The notes under the pieces: generated by a model | What the model was told of the DNA's origin: nothing | The model's database searches: none | Seen by the model: only the letters and a program-made list of their open reading frames with translations | DNA from: Isochrysis galbana | Lineage: Eukaryota > Haptophyta > Isochrysidales > Isochrysidaceae | Assembly (NCBI GenBank): GCA_018136815.1 | Contig: CM030931.1 | Location: forward strand, 4,470,148 to 4,534,147 | Length of the DNA stretch: 64,000 nt | Direction: 5' to 3' | Position numbers and translations under genes: made by a program | Part shown: positions 40,617-50,941 of the stretch, piece after piece | How the letters are laid out: every line of letters begins with the position of its first letter | How positions within the stretch are numbered: the first letter of the stretch is position 1

Positions 40617-42236
40617 CTACTGGGCCGGACGGAGAACAACCATCGTGCGGAGGCGGCGGTGGACTTCTGGGTCGTTACCACACTCGCCACTGCCGCCTTC
40701 GCAGAGAAAACGAATGTATGGTTGGCAAACGACGGGGTTATGAGCTCCGTCGCCCGTGCCATACTTCCACAAGTCTGCCTCGGGCGTACCAGATGGAGCC
40801 CGGGGACGAAAGGCGCAGTACGCGCAGCCGTTGGCGTCGGTCCACTCCTTGACGTCGCGGTCTAAGTCGTCGAGACGCGGCGCCGTCATGGTGGCATCCG
40901 AGGGACGGCAGCGCGTGAGCGCAGCGCGAAGGGCCGGGTGACCCGCGTAACGAGAGATTTGCCAGAAGCGGGCTCGCGCTCGAGACCAGCTACCTGGATC
41001 CCATTCCGAGAGGCCCGAATCGGCCGGAAGCCCAAGGCCGTTCGGAGGGGGATCACATTGGCGACGGGAAGACGTGCTTTTGCCGAGGGGACGGTCAAGA
41101 AGTGCGTCCGGTAACGGAGACGATGCGGAGTAATTCGTAGGCGGAGGCGGAGCCCGACGATTGTCAGCGCCAGTCGCCTTGCGGTTCGAGTTGTTGTTTT
41201 GCGATTTTAATGCCTCGGCCACCGCCGCTTGGACGGCGGCGACCATCGAAGCCGTAGTGTCTGCGGGGTTAGAGGCAGTCTTAGCAACCTTGGCGGTCTT
41301 GGTGGACTTGGAAGTAGTCGCCGGCGGCGTCACGGCGGCGACCGTGACCGACGCTTGTTGGCCAGCGCGGGCTTGTTCGTACGGGCTCAGGTAGCGCTGG
41401 CAGAGGTTGACGCACGAAAGGGCCGAACGAGGGAGCTCGTGGTTCTCGACGCGGAAGCGAGTCTTCGCAAGACACTCGCCGAACTTGGTCGCGTTATCCA
41501 CGCCGCGAGCCGCGTCGACCTTGTCGTTCCGAATGATGGACTCGAATCGTTGATTGATATCGTGCGACATGTTTGGGTGGTCCCAGACCGTCGTGGCATC
41601 CACCTTCGCGTCACCCATCTTGCGGACGTACGCGCGCACCAAATTCTTGGATAACTCTAAGAGATCGGAGCCGGCTTCACGGGCTACGAGGCGGTCCCAC
41701 TCCATGGAGGCGGAGTCTTTGGCGAAGCCGGGCACGTTGGCCGCGAAGGTGGCGTCGCACTTGCGGAGAAGCACGTCGCAGGCCAGCGCGGGATTGAGAG
41801 AGAGAACCGGATCTTCGGCGAGATCGAGGAGGAAGGCGTAAATCCTTTGGTTGCCGGTGGTGCACAAGTTGGCGGCCGCTAGCAAGGATGTAAAGATTTC
41901 ACGGTGGTCGCAGCCGAGCGAGAGGGCGCGCTCGAGTGGCTTGATGAAGGACAGACGAAAATCATTCCAGGAGGTGGCCGCTGTCTGGACGTTGTCCGAG
42001 GCCAGGCCCTTGGGGAACTTGATCTCGGAAAGCTCTTTGCCCATTCGGACTTGGTGATGGAGGGTGCGGTCGAGGAAGAAGCGGCTCCGAGCCCACTTGG
42101 TCACGTGCTCCTTCTCGAAAAACACACGGTAGTGCCAAACATTGCCGGCCCGAGAGAGGCCGCCGTTGAGAATGGCGTGGATTAGCTCGAAATCGTCGGA
42201 GTTCTTGTAGAGAGAAGCTACCTCATAGGGGGACAT
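40617..42236 (-). CDS. Gag (capsid-like protein with C-terminal Cys/His motif)
   Basis: 539 aa from ATG 42236 (MSPYEVASLYKNSDDFEL). The first ~300 residues are helical and soluble, like a retroelement capsid. A linker of Ala/Thr/Lys follows (TKTAKVAKTASNPADTT). Near the C-terminus CAYCAFRP, then H..C, C and CGNDPEVH could chelate zinc in place of a classical CCHC knuckle. The protein ends VVLRPAQ at a TAG (40617-40619). The same frame continues without another stop into pol, so this codon is the only barrier to a Gag-Pol fusion. The frame is also open upstream of the ATG and overlaps the end of ORF A by -1. Confidence 0.75.
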   Translation of the reverse strand: MSPYEVASLYKNSDDFELIHAILNGGLSRAGNVWHYRVFFEKEHVTKWARSRFFLDRTLHHQVRMGKELSEIKFPKGLASDNVQTAATSWNDFRLSFIKPLERALSLGCDHREIFTSLLAAANLCTTGNQRIYAFLLDLAEDPVLSLNPALACDVLLRKCDATFAANVPGFAKDSASMEWDRLVAREAGSDLLELSKNLVRAYVRKMGDAKVDATTVWDHPNMSHDINQRFESIIRNDKVDAARGVDNATKFGECLAKTRFRVENHELPRSALSCVNLCQRYLSPYEQARAGQQASVTVAAVTPPATTSKSTKTAKVAKTASNPADTTASMVAAVQAAVAEALKSQNNNSNRKATGADNRRAPPPPTNYSASSPLPDALLDRPLGKSTSSRRQCDPPPNGLGLPADSGLSEWDPGSWSRARARFWQISRYAGHPALRAALTRCRPSDATMTAPRLDDLDRDVKEWTDANGCAYCAFRPRAPSGTPEADLWKYGTGDGAHNPVVCQPYIRFLCEGGSGECGNDPEVHRRLRTMVVLRPAQ

Positions 42237-42259
42237 GTTAAACAGTTGGTCCCATGAGG

Positions 42260-43381
42260 CTAGGATGACCTCTCGCTCAGAAACATCCCCGCGAGGCTTG
42301 GATCGACGGGATGCCGCCGAGTCGCCGGATTTGGAAGCGAGCGGAGGCCCGCGACGGTGGGTGGAGGTTGGGGATCAGAAACAGGCTTGACAGACGGGAC
42401 AGGAACGGGTGTATTGGGTACGGGATCGGAAATCGGATTTGGCGGAACGGAGAACGGCGCGGCGGGCAAAGGTTGAGAAGGAAACTTGGCCGAGGCAGGG
42501 GGAGCACCGATGGAGTTGTCTCCTTCTTCCACAAGCGGTGGCGAAGTTTCGACTCGAGACGAAGTCGTAGTGCCCGCTTGGCCCTGTAGAATGTTGAGTA
42601 TCGTGTTGAAGGTAGACCCCACCTCTCGCTGAAATTCTTCGTGGCGCTGGGCGGCTTGGAGGGTAGAGGACTCGAGGCGGTCGACAGCGCCGCGGAGAGC
42701 CTCGATCTGGACTTGTTGGTCCATGATTTGGGCGGCGCCGACGGTGGCGGTCGGAGGTGGAACGACGTTACGTTTGGGGTACGAATACGTCGACGGGGGT
42801 GGAACAAACTCTTCATATGGTGGGGGCTCGAAAGGAGGGAGGGACCGGACGGAACCCACATCATCTTCAGCACCAACCACAGAGGGATTGAGAGAGGAAG
42901 GAACACTTGGCAAAGGATCAGCGAAAGAAAGGAGAGGAAAGGCCACCGGTGGAGCAACGGACGAGGCTAGAGGACCCATTCCAGCTCCAGTTGACGGGGT
43001 GTGAGTAGAGGCCCGCGGAGGCGGCGGAACTTCGACCGTCGGCGCGGAGAGGCGAGAGGGGGGGAGAACTGGCTCGGAAAGGCTCTCCTTTGAAGAAGGG
43101 AGGGGTCCCACGAGGCTCTCTTCCCCAGGAGACTTCGACCCGAACAGTTCGGGAAGAGAAGAAGAAGAGACGGGCTCATGACGCGGGGACGATGAAGATT
43201 TCTCAAGGGAAGAACTCGACGTGACGACCGGAGCCGAAGGCGCGAGCGAAGATTTTGTGCTTGTCAGAGCAAGGCTCATCTCACTCTTGGAGATGGCCTG
43301 CGAGGGCGCGCCGGCAGCTAGCGCGGAATGCGGTTCTTGCGGGGAGCTCATGGAGCTTTCCTCGGGGGTGACTACGGGCAT
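42260..43381 (-). CDS. retroelement ORF A, Ser/Pro-rich with coiled coil
   Basis: 373 aa from ATG 43381 (MPVVTPEESSMSSPQEPH). Mostly Ser/Pro/Leu-rich and disordered. Around residues 220-265 a heptad stretch (MDQQVQIEALRGAVDRLE, then AAQRHEEFQREVGSTF) predicts a coiled coil that could oligomerise. It ends MFLSERSS at 42260, 24 bp before the Gag ATG. The Gag frame (-1 relative to this one) is open across the overlap (REVILASWDQLFN into MSPYE). ORF A may be the N-terminal part of Gag reached by frameshifting, or separate. No homologue recognised. Confidence 0.6.
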   Translation of the reverse strand: MPVVTPEESSMSSPQEPHSALAAGAPSQAISKSEMSLALTSTKSSLAPSAPVVTSSSSLEKSSSSPRHEPVSSSSLPELFGSKSPGEESLVGPLPSSKESLSEPVLPPSRLSAPTVEVPPPPRASTHTPSTGAGMGPLASSVAPPVAFPLLSFADPLPSVPSSLNPSVVGAEDDVGSVRSLPPFEPPPYEEFVPPPSTYSYPKRNVVPPPTATVGAAQIMDQQVQIEALRGAVDRLESSTLQAAQRHEEFQREVGSTFNTILNILQGQAGTTTSSRVETSPPLVEEGDNSIGAPPASAKFPSQPLPAAPFSVPPNPISDPVPNTPVPVPSVKPVSDPQPPPTVAGLRSLPNPATRRHPVDPSLAGMFLSERSS

Positions 43382-43402
43382 GGTGATCGACGCACGACGC
43401 AC

Positions 43403-45091
43403 GACGCACGGAGGGCGCGGAAGTGTGGAAGGAGGCTTGTGGGAGGTGGTGGCAGGCGACTGGGGGTGGCTCAGGCGCGTGCTTGGCTGGTATTGACTCG
43501 TTGACTCGGGGTATAGACTCGGGAACTCGGGGGGACTCGCTTGGGAACACGGTGGGACTCGACGAAGTTGCTACAAAAACACTCACAAGAAACCCAAACC
43601 CCAACGACCTTGGGCTCAGAAAACTAACGTAAACACTCCGGAATCATACGATAAACAAACCCTCCCCGTGCGACAAAGGCTGAGGTCGCGATCGCTCGTC
43701 ATGCGCGAAGAAATACGGAAAGAGAGCGCAAAACTACGCAAACGAAGGGTTCAAACTATCGTTAAAGTGAAAACTCGTCCGCTGAAGCCAACGCGGAGGG
43801 TCGAGGAGAGGTCCAAACTCGCGCGGGGGGAAGAAGGCGATGTGCAGAGAGACCTTCTAGACAAGCGACGAGCAAGGGGCGACGAAACAAGACGCGAGAC
43901 GCGGGGCGCGTGCCATTCGTTCTTCCTTTCTTTCACCGAAAACGCGGCGAAACTAACGTTAAACATCGGTACCCCCTCCGCGAGAATCGCGAAGAAGAAC
44001 GGACGAGATGGAGGCAATCATCGAAGGAATCGCGAGAGGAATCGAAGCGAGGGGGGGGAAACAGCGCGCGCGGGGGGGGGAACGAACGACGGCCGGAGGA
44101 AACGAACCGCGCGCGGAGGAGAAGAACCTCGCGCGGGGGGGGGAATAATATAACGGCCGGAGGCGACGGATGGCACGCCGAGAGGAAGAACCTGCCGCGG
44201 GGGGCGAGGGACCGAGGGCACGGCGGGGCAGCGTGGGAGGGCGCGAGGGTGATCTCGGAGCGAGATCGCGTCCTTTCCCTCGCGGAGCGCAGAGAGACCC
44301 CCACGGAACATCCTGGGACCGGAGAATGTTTTGGACGAAACTTCCCTCCGTCGGCCGAGGAGAGGAGGACGGAGAGAGAGAGAGAGAGAGTCTCGCAGAG
44401 CAACTGCGGAACGAGAAGTCGAAGTCATGCCGGTTTATTACCTTAAACGAGCCAACAATTATAGTAACAGCAAAAACAAAATTCGAATCGCAAATTTCGA
44501 GACCAAAATCTGCAAACCTGGACTTGAGACCATGGGGAATCCGAATCTGTGTGTCTTGTGCGTCAGTGGCAACACGGGGAACTGTTCAATTGTAATTGTG
44601 AGCGCGTACCTTACACGAATATTCATGCCTACAGCCTTCAGATGGGCAGGAATACAACAGCGCCTTGAGTTGGGTGTGTTCGCGGCACAGCCGCAAGGTG
44701 TTGAGCGCCGCGTGTACGCGGCGCGAGGAAAATTGTCAGTGTTTTTCACAGTGTTCACTCTGGGGGTCAAGGGAGTAGTAGGTAGTTGACTATGTTCAAA
44801 CGGTCAAAAAGTTTGAGTTGCGTTCGCGTTCGACTATTTTTTGTACCACCTACTTGTAGCCTCTAGATGATAGTAGGCAGGGCATCCTGATCCTGCTGAG
44901 CCTCCCCCCCCCCCCTCCCCCCCCCCCCCGCCCGCCCGCCCCCGGCCCCCATCGAGCCGTCGCCCGGAGAAAGCGCAAGGCGCTTGGGTCGAGCCCTCGC
45001 AACCTAACTTAACCTGTGAACGGCAAAGAAAAGAACGAACCGTTTCAGCTGGCGGCTTGCTCGCTACATCTTGGCTGCGGGCGACGGCCCG
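43403..45091. other. retroelement 5' flank or LTR region, then low-complexity intergenic DNA
   Basis: 43560-44420 is purine-rich on the plus strand and may contain the 5' LTR/leader of the minus-strand element; no primer-binding site was recognised. A GA run is at 44371-44392. Long C runs interrupted by T or G lie at 44905-44945. 45000-45091 is the leader of the next gene. Confidence 0.35.
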
Positions 45092-46808
45092 ATGGAGGAG
45101 GAGGCTAATACCTCCGCGCTCGGAGGACTCGATCGCCACGCAAGGATTGCGGCCGATCATGTGGATCGGCTCCTTGAGCAGCAGCGCAGTGCATACAGGT
45201 ATCGGCGGTCACAGAGCCGCGGAGTGCTTACCCCCCTTGGGCAGCAGTACGAGATCATCAGTGGCCCAGTGGACATTGAAGCCCCAAGGAGGGCACAGGG
45301 TGAATTGAGAAGACGCGGGGCTCGGTCGATACGGCGAACCGGCCGTGTGCGTTCTGGTGGACCTAGTCGAGTGGATACGGCGTCAGTGGTGGATGTGGAG
45401 GACAGCGGGAATCACATGGGCAGTAAGAATCACACGGGCAACGATGTTACTAGTGTTGACCATATGGTGGCAGAGCTTCCGGTCAGGGCGAAGGATGTGG
45501 AAGAACTGCGTCGCTTCCCACGTGAATTGCTGCAGTCGTCTGAAGACAGGGTCAGAAGCATACGAATCGGCGTCGACACAATGAGCCACTCGTATTCAGA
45601 CGGTGAGCAATCTTGTGGCATAGATTATAGGTATGATGTGATTTTCTTGCCTCAACTCTACCGTGCGCATTTCTGCAGGTGCACTCCTGAGGGCATCGAG
45701 GCCACCAAATGCACCTGTGTCGAATAGGCGAGGATCGGCCGGCAGCCATTCCCTTGCGAGGGAGGGCAATCGCGAAATCAAGGCTCTCCCACGCCGTCAT
45801 GACTCACTTGCACATCGAAGTAGCCATGCATTTGCAGAGGTCCAGCGACGTCAACGAGCGGCTTTCGAGAACACGCTGGAAGACAGACGGCAGCTACGTG
45901 AAGCCTTATTCTCACTGTCTTTGCAACGAGAACAGGATCTCGCAGATCTTGTCCGAAAAAGAAATGGGTTCGAGGATTCACCATTGAAAAGCTCCCAAGA
46001 CAACAACTATCCTCTAAGATCGAGGTCACGAGCAGCCTTAGGTACAGAAGATGTGGATAGCTCCATCTTTATGACCTCTGTGGCCATCCCTGCCAAGCCC
46101 TCCAATGTTCCCCACGACTGCAATAAAAGCACTGTCGGGAAACCCCACGTATCGGTGGACAAGAAATCCACGGTGGGGCAAGGTGGGAGAATTTCGCGTC
46201 AAATCCAAAATACCTTGTGGCACGAGGCCACAAGGAATCGAGCCGAGCAGCTGAGATTTTGGCAAAGCTTTCGCCAGCTTGCACAGAGTGAGATGAATTG
46301 CAACGCGCCCGACAAGCCCACCGAGATCAGTGTGTACAGGACTGTCGAAGCATTGAAAGCTGACCACTCTGACCGTGATGGCGCCATCGAGAAGTTGGTA
46401 GCTCGTGTGCGTGATCTCGTCGTAGCTAATGCCGATCTGGATGCAGAGTTCCTCGGCGTCGTTATTGACACCATGGACGCACAGCTGCGAAAACCCAACC
46501 AGACACGTGCTTCCATCCTGAGGCTTGTACGGCACATTGCGGCTAGGAGTAAAGTATCGGATGCGGAGCTGGAAGCAGCGTTGCCTAGAGTTGACCTTGG
46601 GGATTCAAGACACGCCAAAAACGTCCGCCGTTTCTCAATGTCGCCAACATTTGGTCGGAGGTCGATTCCCGGCGAGCCCATCAATCGGCAAGAATCGGGA
46701 TCCTTCGCTGGGAATGGCATAGTAGAGGGGATGCATAGGTCAAGAACTGACAGCATTCTACCCACAAGGCCTCCATCATTACTACAACCTCTTCTTTCAG
46801 GTGTATAG
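45092..46808 (+). CDS. basic, mostly disordered protein with coiled coil, unrecognised
   Basis: Two exons, 45092-45602 and 45679-46808, with a 76-nt GTGAGC...CTGCAG intron in phase 1; 546 aa. It starts MEEEANTSALGGLDRHARIA and has DHVDRLLEQQRSAYRYRRSQ. After the intron, FAEVQRRQRAAFENTLEDRR and QLREALFSLSLQREQDLADL form a charged coiled coil. Residues ~340-460 look more compact: NTLWHEATRNRAEQLRFWQS, then LVARVRDLVVANADLDAEFL and ASILRLVRHIAARSKVSDAE. The C-terminus is Ser/Arg/Pro-rich. The continuous frame and good splice sites make it a convincing gene, but I cannot name a family. Confidence 0.65.
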
Positions 46809-48880
46809 GAGAGTCGTGCCGTCATAGTGAAATGAGTTTATACACCGTGTGCCTTATATGATGCGGGCAGTAAGATGCTAGACGCTTTATTATACTGTGA
46901 TGGATAGCAACCACAACACATCAAAGACACCTCTTTGCTTGCCAACAACCAACCGCAAGCGGCTGCGATATCGGGGTTTTTTTTGACCGATGCGCCGCCC
47001 CCGTGCTGAGCAAAAGGTACTTTCGAGCCACTACATTCATTGCTGCTACCGGCTACTGGGTCGCCTCGTTGGTCCGGCCTCGTTGTGGCATCAAGCATCA
47101 AGCTCGCGCTTGATCGTGGGGCAAGTCTCAGCGGGGCTACGGCATGGAGTGTGGAGTGTAGAGAAGTCTTGAGAGAGCGGGGAAAAGGGCGCGCTACATC
47201 GCGACGGGGAAAGACGTGTCACCACCCCCACATCACTCGCTCACCAACAAGAATACTCCGAAAACTAATGCGGCATGCAGTATCGCACAAACAAACCAAT
47301 CAAACGAGAGAGGGACAAACGAATGCAAATTCGATGTGCAATGGCCGGTAGAGCTTAAGTCGCGTTCCGTCGAAAGAGGACCAGGCGGCAGTTTTGTTTT
47401 TTACTTAGAAAAAGAATGTTGTGTTTTACTACCGTTAATATGGAATTGGAATGTATTCAGACGGCAGCCGTTTAACATCCCAACCTTCAGCCGTCATGCG
47501 GTCATGCCATTCAGTATCTCTACCATTTTTTGCCTCTTCCGCTTCATGAACTCGATACACAGGTCGATATCATATAATGCTTCAATCGTCAATCGGCCCA
47601 TTATTCTTAAATTCTATATAAGCCGGTAGTTTCTCACGAGACACGTGTGATGAGTTGCAACCACATGTCGAATCAAGCGGGTGCTTGATCGTGTCAAGTC
47701 TCATTCGGGGCACAATCTTGAGAGAGAGAGAGAGAGGGAGGGATGGAAAAGAGCTACATGACACATGACGACGGCGCACGTGACCACCTCACAAAACTCA
47801 ATCTACTAACACCACTCAATCAACAAAAGAACTGAGAAACAAACATAGACGCTCGAAACAAACAAAGAATAAGGAGACAAACGAATTGACGAGCGATGTG
47901 AAGCCTCGGTGTTCAATATGTCGAACGAGCGGCGAACCATCGAGACAAGCCCTGAAAACAAAATTCGTTCGCACTATCGAGTATCGAATCCGCTTTGAGT
48001 ATAGAGATACTCTGGATTCGACACACTCCAGACTCCAGCCCACAGCACCCTACTCCGCAGCCCTCAACGCATAGCACCTGCTAGGCGAGGGGAGGTCTTG
48101 GCGACGAGGCGTTGAGCCCAGGGGGTGGGTGTGTTGATGCGGACGACAGGAGGCGTATGGACGACGGCCCCACGGGCAAAAGTGGTGTAAAATGATAATC
48201 TGGCAACAGCACGCCCGCTGATTCCCTTCCCGGGCCACACCATTCGCCCCCAGAGCCCCCTGCACACCCCAGACGGCCCTGCCGTAGCGCCCGTCAGCCA
48301 CCCTACTCCAACTGGGTACTCGTGCGCGATGGCGGACTGTGCGCGCGCGGGGGCGGGGCAGGCACATCTCCTGGGCCCTCCACCAGCCTCGCAGCGCCTC
48401 CTCGCCCCTCCAGCGGACCAGCAGGGGCAGAGGACTGGCTCGCCGAGCCAGTCCTCCGCGCCCGCCATTCCCCCCAGGCTCGGTGGCCGCGCTACCTTAA
48501 GTAAGTAAGTGCACAAAGTAAACAAACTTTGTTCACCTGTTTGACCGCCCTCCATCCTCAATGAGGTTGTGGATTGGAACCCCATCAAATGCAGCAATAT
48601 TCAACAAGGGTCGCAGCCTGCATCTAAGTCCCCAGCACCCGGCAACAAGGGTCGCAGCCTGCATCTAAGTCCCCAGCACCCGGCACCCTCGCGCCGCCGC
48701 CCTCCCACCCCCCGCCCTCCCATCTGCCTCCCTCACCACTCCCGCTAATGTCACCTCAGCCTCCCAACGCGCCCGCCCGAACCACCGTCATCATCACCCT
48801 GGCCGCGTCCCTCCCCGCCGCCGCCTTCGCCCATCACCCCCTCTCCTTTCAACGACTCCTTCCCCATCCCCGTCGTCTAA
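46809..48880. other. intergenic; tandem duplication and near-perfect palindrome
   Basis: No gene that I trust. A GA run lies at 47723-47741. 48430-48456 is a palindrome with 13-bp arms (GAGGACTGGCTCG / CGAGCCAGTCCTC). 48602-48642 and 48643-48683 are identical 41-bp tandem units (start CAACAAGGGTCGCAGCC). Confidence 0.5.
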
Positions 48881-50260
48881 TCATGTCCAATCACCCAGCC
48901 ACTCGACTCGATCGAACGCGTCCGCTTTTGAGTTCAACGGTGCCATTTGCCTTGGTTTGGGGCCCGCACCACTTGGAGCTCTGTTTGGGGTCGGAGCCTT
49001 GGTGCCTCCGCTATCGCCAAAAAAGTCGTTTGCACCCTCCAATCCTGGGTCATCAGCCTCACTTCCAATGTTCAACGATGCCATGATGTCCTTCAAGGAC
49101 TTCTCATCCTTACCATCCCCGGTGTCCCCAATGCCCATAGTGTTGGTGGCAGCAGCTCGAGCCGCAATTTGAGCCGCAAGTGGAAGCGATGAAACGAGAG
49201 CTTCCAGGTCTGCCGGCAAAGGTGCAGCGGCCCGTGCTGCGGACGACATCTCATCGACCACATCTAAGTTCCCGTTTGTCGCGGCGACAATCGCAGCATC
49301 CACGGCGGTGGTCACAGAGTCTTGTTGCGCCTTCAAGGCTGCAGCAATCTCCTCGTCCTGTCGCCGTTGGCTTGCCATCTGCTGAGCGACTTTCGCGTTG
49401 CGCTGTCGTTCTGCCTCCTGTTCATCGTCGTCGGACACGTCTAGGGCATCCCATTTGGCGTAATCAATAGTTTTCGAGGGGGTTTGGTGGGCCGGCAATC
49501 CATGTAGCGATGCAGTGTTCATTATGGGAGCCTCTAGCCCAGGCTCCTTGGCTGTCGAAGCGGACACAGGAGCTGGATCACTTTCTTCAGGGGCAGCAAA
49601 TGATACTTTTTCAGTCGATGCAGTAACGACCGGAGCCGCAGTTTCCGGTATTTGGCCAGCTGCAAGGCGCGCTGCTAGCGCGCAAGCAAATGCTTTGCCA
49701 GAGGGGGTAAGAGGCGTAGCAGCCTTCTCTCCCAGCGTTGATTCCACCAACAACCGGCGTCCATCCACTGCTGCATCTGCGCTGGCGAGTGTTTGCAGTG
49801 GAGGTGTGAGATCGACCCACGAGCCGGCCTGATTCACGTTCCACCAGTGGCGGATTGCAATGAACGATGCGCTGACTGGCGCATCGCTTCGCTCGAGCAC
49901 AAGGAAGCCCTTCACGATACTCCAACCAGTGGCAGATGCGACGCGCTCAGCGTTGGCGAACGCATGCATTGGATGGAGAGTGAGATCACCTACGGCTTCA
50001 CGCTCTGCTGCTGTTGCCGGAGGCACGGCGCGACAGCGCGTGCCCTTCAACAGGGATTTGTTGAGCAGCCGCCTGAGTGGCTCCGACTTGAATGCGGCCG
50101 GCCAGTCTCGCGGGAAGCTCGTGGGGAGCCGGTCGGCCGACCACATGGCGACCCGCGCATCAGCATCAGTGGCCACCAGGTCGGCCGCCTCAGTGAGCCA
50201 GCGCCCGAGCGTGCCGTTGGCGGCGGGCTGGTCTGCGTCAAGCGGCACCCACGAGCGCAT
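48881..50260 (-). CDS. protein with Cdc37-like DYxKWDxLxxSDDE motif, unrecognised
   Basis: 459 aa from ATG 50260 (MRSWVPLDADQPAANGTLGR), single exon. The N-terminal half has a compact-looking region: LHPMHAFANAERVASATGWS, IVKGFLVLERSDAPVSASFI, RHWWNVNQAGSWVDLTPPL. The centre carries IDYAKWDALDVSDDDEQEAE. This resembles the N-terminal signature of Cdc37 and other Hsp90-associated proteins (DYSxWDxIxxSDDE), where the serine is a CK2 site. It is followed by a Gln/Arg coiled coil (KVAQQMASQRRQDEEIAAAL). The C-terminus is disordered (KDIMASLNIGSE, DDPGLEGANDFFGD). A chaperone link is inference from one motif. Function otherwise unknown. Confidence 0.6.
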   Translation of the reverse strand: MRSWVPLDADQPAANGTLGRWLTEAADLVATDADARVAMWSADRLPTSFPRDWPAAFKSEPLRRLLNKSLLKGTRCRAVPPATAAEREAVGDLTLHPMHAFANAERVASATGWSIVKGFLVLERSDAPVSASFIAIRHWWNVNQAGSWVDLTPPLQTLASADAAVDGRRLLVESTLGEKAATPLTPSGKAFACALAARLAAGQIPETAAPVVTASTEKVSFAAPEESDPAPVSASTAKEPGLEAPIMNTASLHGLPAHQTPSKTIDYAKWDALDVSDDDEQEAERQRNAKVAQQMASQRRQDEEIAAALKAQQDSVTTAVDAAIVAATNGNLDVVDEMSSAARAAAPLPADLEALVSSLPLAAQIAARAAATNTMGIGDTGDGKDEKSLKDIMASLNIGSEADDPGLEGANDFFGDSGGTKAPTPNRAPSGAGPKPRQMAPLNSKADAFDRVEWLGDWT

Positions 50261-50933
50261 GCTTCCCGACGGATTCCAAGCCACCAGCGTCGCGTTTCGC
50301 TTACGTCGCTCAACCTCTCCCCCACTACTCTACTGTACCAAATACTTTTCCCAATGTTCTGGTCCCTCAGGTGACACTCCCGCAGCACTAAGGTTATTAT
50401 ACTAACACAACAATAAAACGTTGACGCTCCCCCATCTCCAAAGGCGAAATTCTGACTCTCCCAATCGTTGCCATTCCCGAGAAAGGTACAAGCTTACCTT
50501 TGAGGCTGAATTGTGCTCAAGCGTCAAAGACATAGGCCAGCTACAACTCTTCGCCTAAGTCGGCGGCACCCAAACCTATAACATTCCTGCTTCCTGCGTC
50601 CTGCGTCGGCGTCAGTCGTCAGGTCGTCACCTGGCACTTGGTTGCCTGGTTGAGGTTGAATGAAGTGGAGGCTATTACCAAGCAAGTGACATGAAGCATG
50701 AAGTCAGAGAATGGGGCATGCGGGGTCAAATCCAAGATGTTATAGATTAATTGATGCTCCCAGCGCGAGGTTGGAGGTTGCGAAAGTTTACGATTTTACT
50801 CTTCTCAAGCGCCTTGGCCTTGGTCATCATATTCATATCAGCGATCTGAATCTGATCTTCAGTTGATATCCACATCGGTATGGGAACACGATCGATATCT
50901 TATTGTTTGCGACTAAACCAGCTCCAATATTGT
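50261..50933. other. intergenic
   Basis: No gene. The leader of the minus-strand gene and AT-rich DNA up to the target duplication of the MITE. Confidence 0.4.
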
Positions 50934-50941
50934 CATATAGT

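Larger units (their letters stand above)
34272..43402 (-). mobile_element. Ty3/gypsy-like retroelement carrying a DNA methyltransferase, 3'-truncated
   Basis: Minus-strand order: ORF A (43381-42260), Gag (42236-40617), then a methyltransferase domain, aspartic protease, reverse transcriptase and RNase H (frame to 34272). Integrase and 3' LTR are absent: the frame ends inside the RNase H tail where a plus-strand LINE ORF1 begins. LTRs could not be defined because only one side survives. The reading frames are long and almost undamaged, so truncation aside, the copy looks young. Confidence 0.85.

Noticed and set aside
48064..48597. 177-codon minus-strand frame
   Set aside because: Includes a palindrome and repeat-like GC-rich DNA, with no domain or conserved frame.
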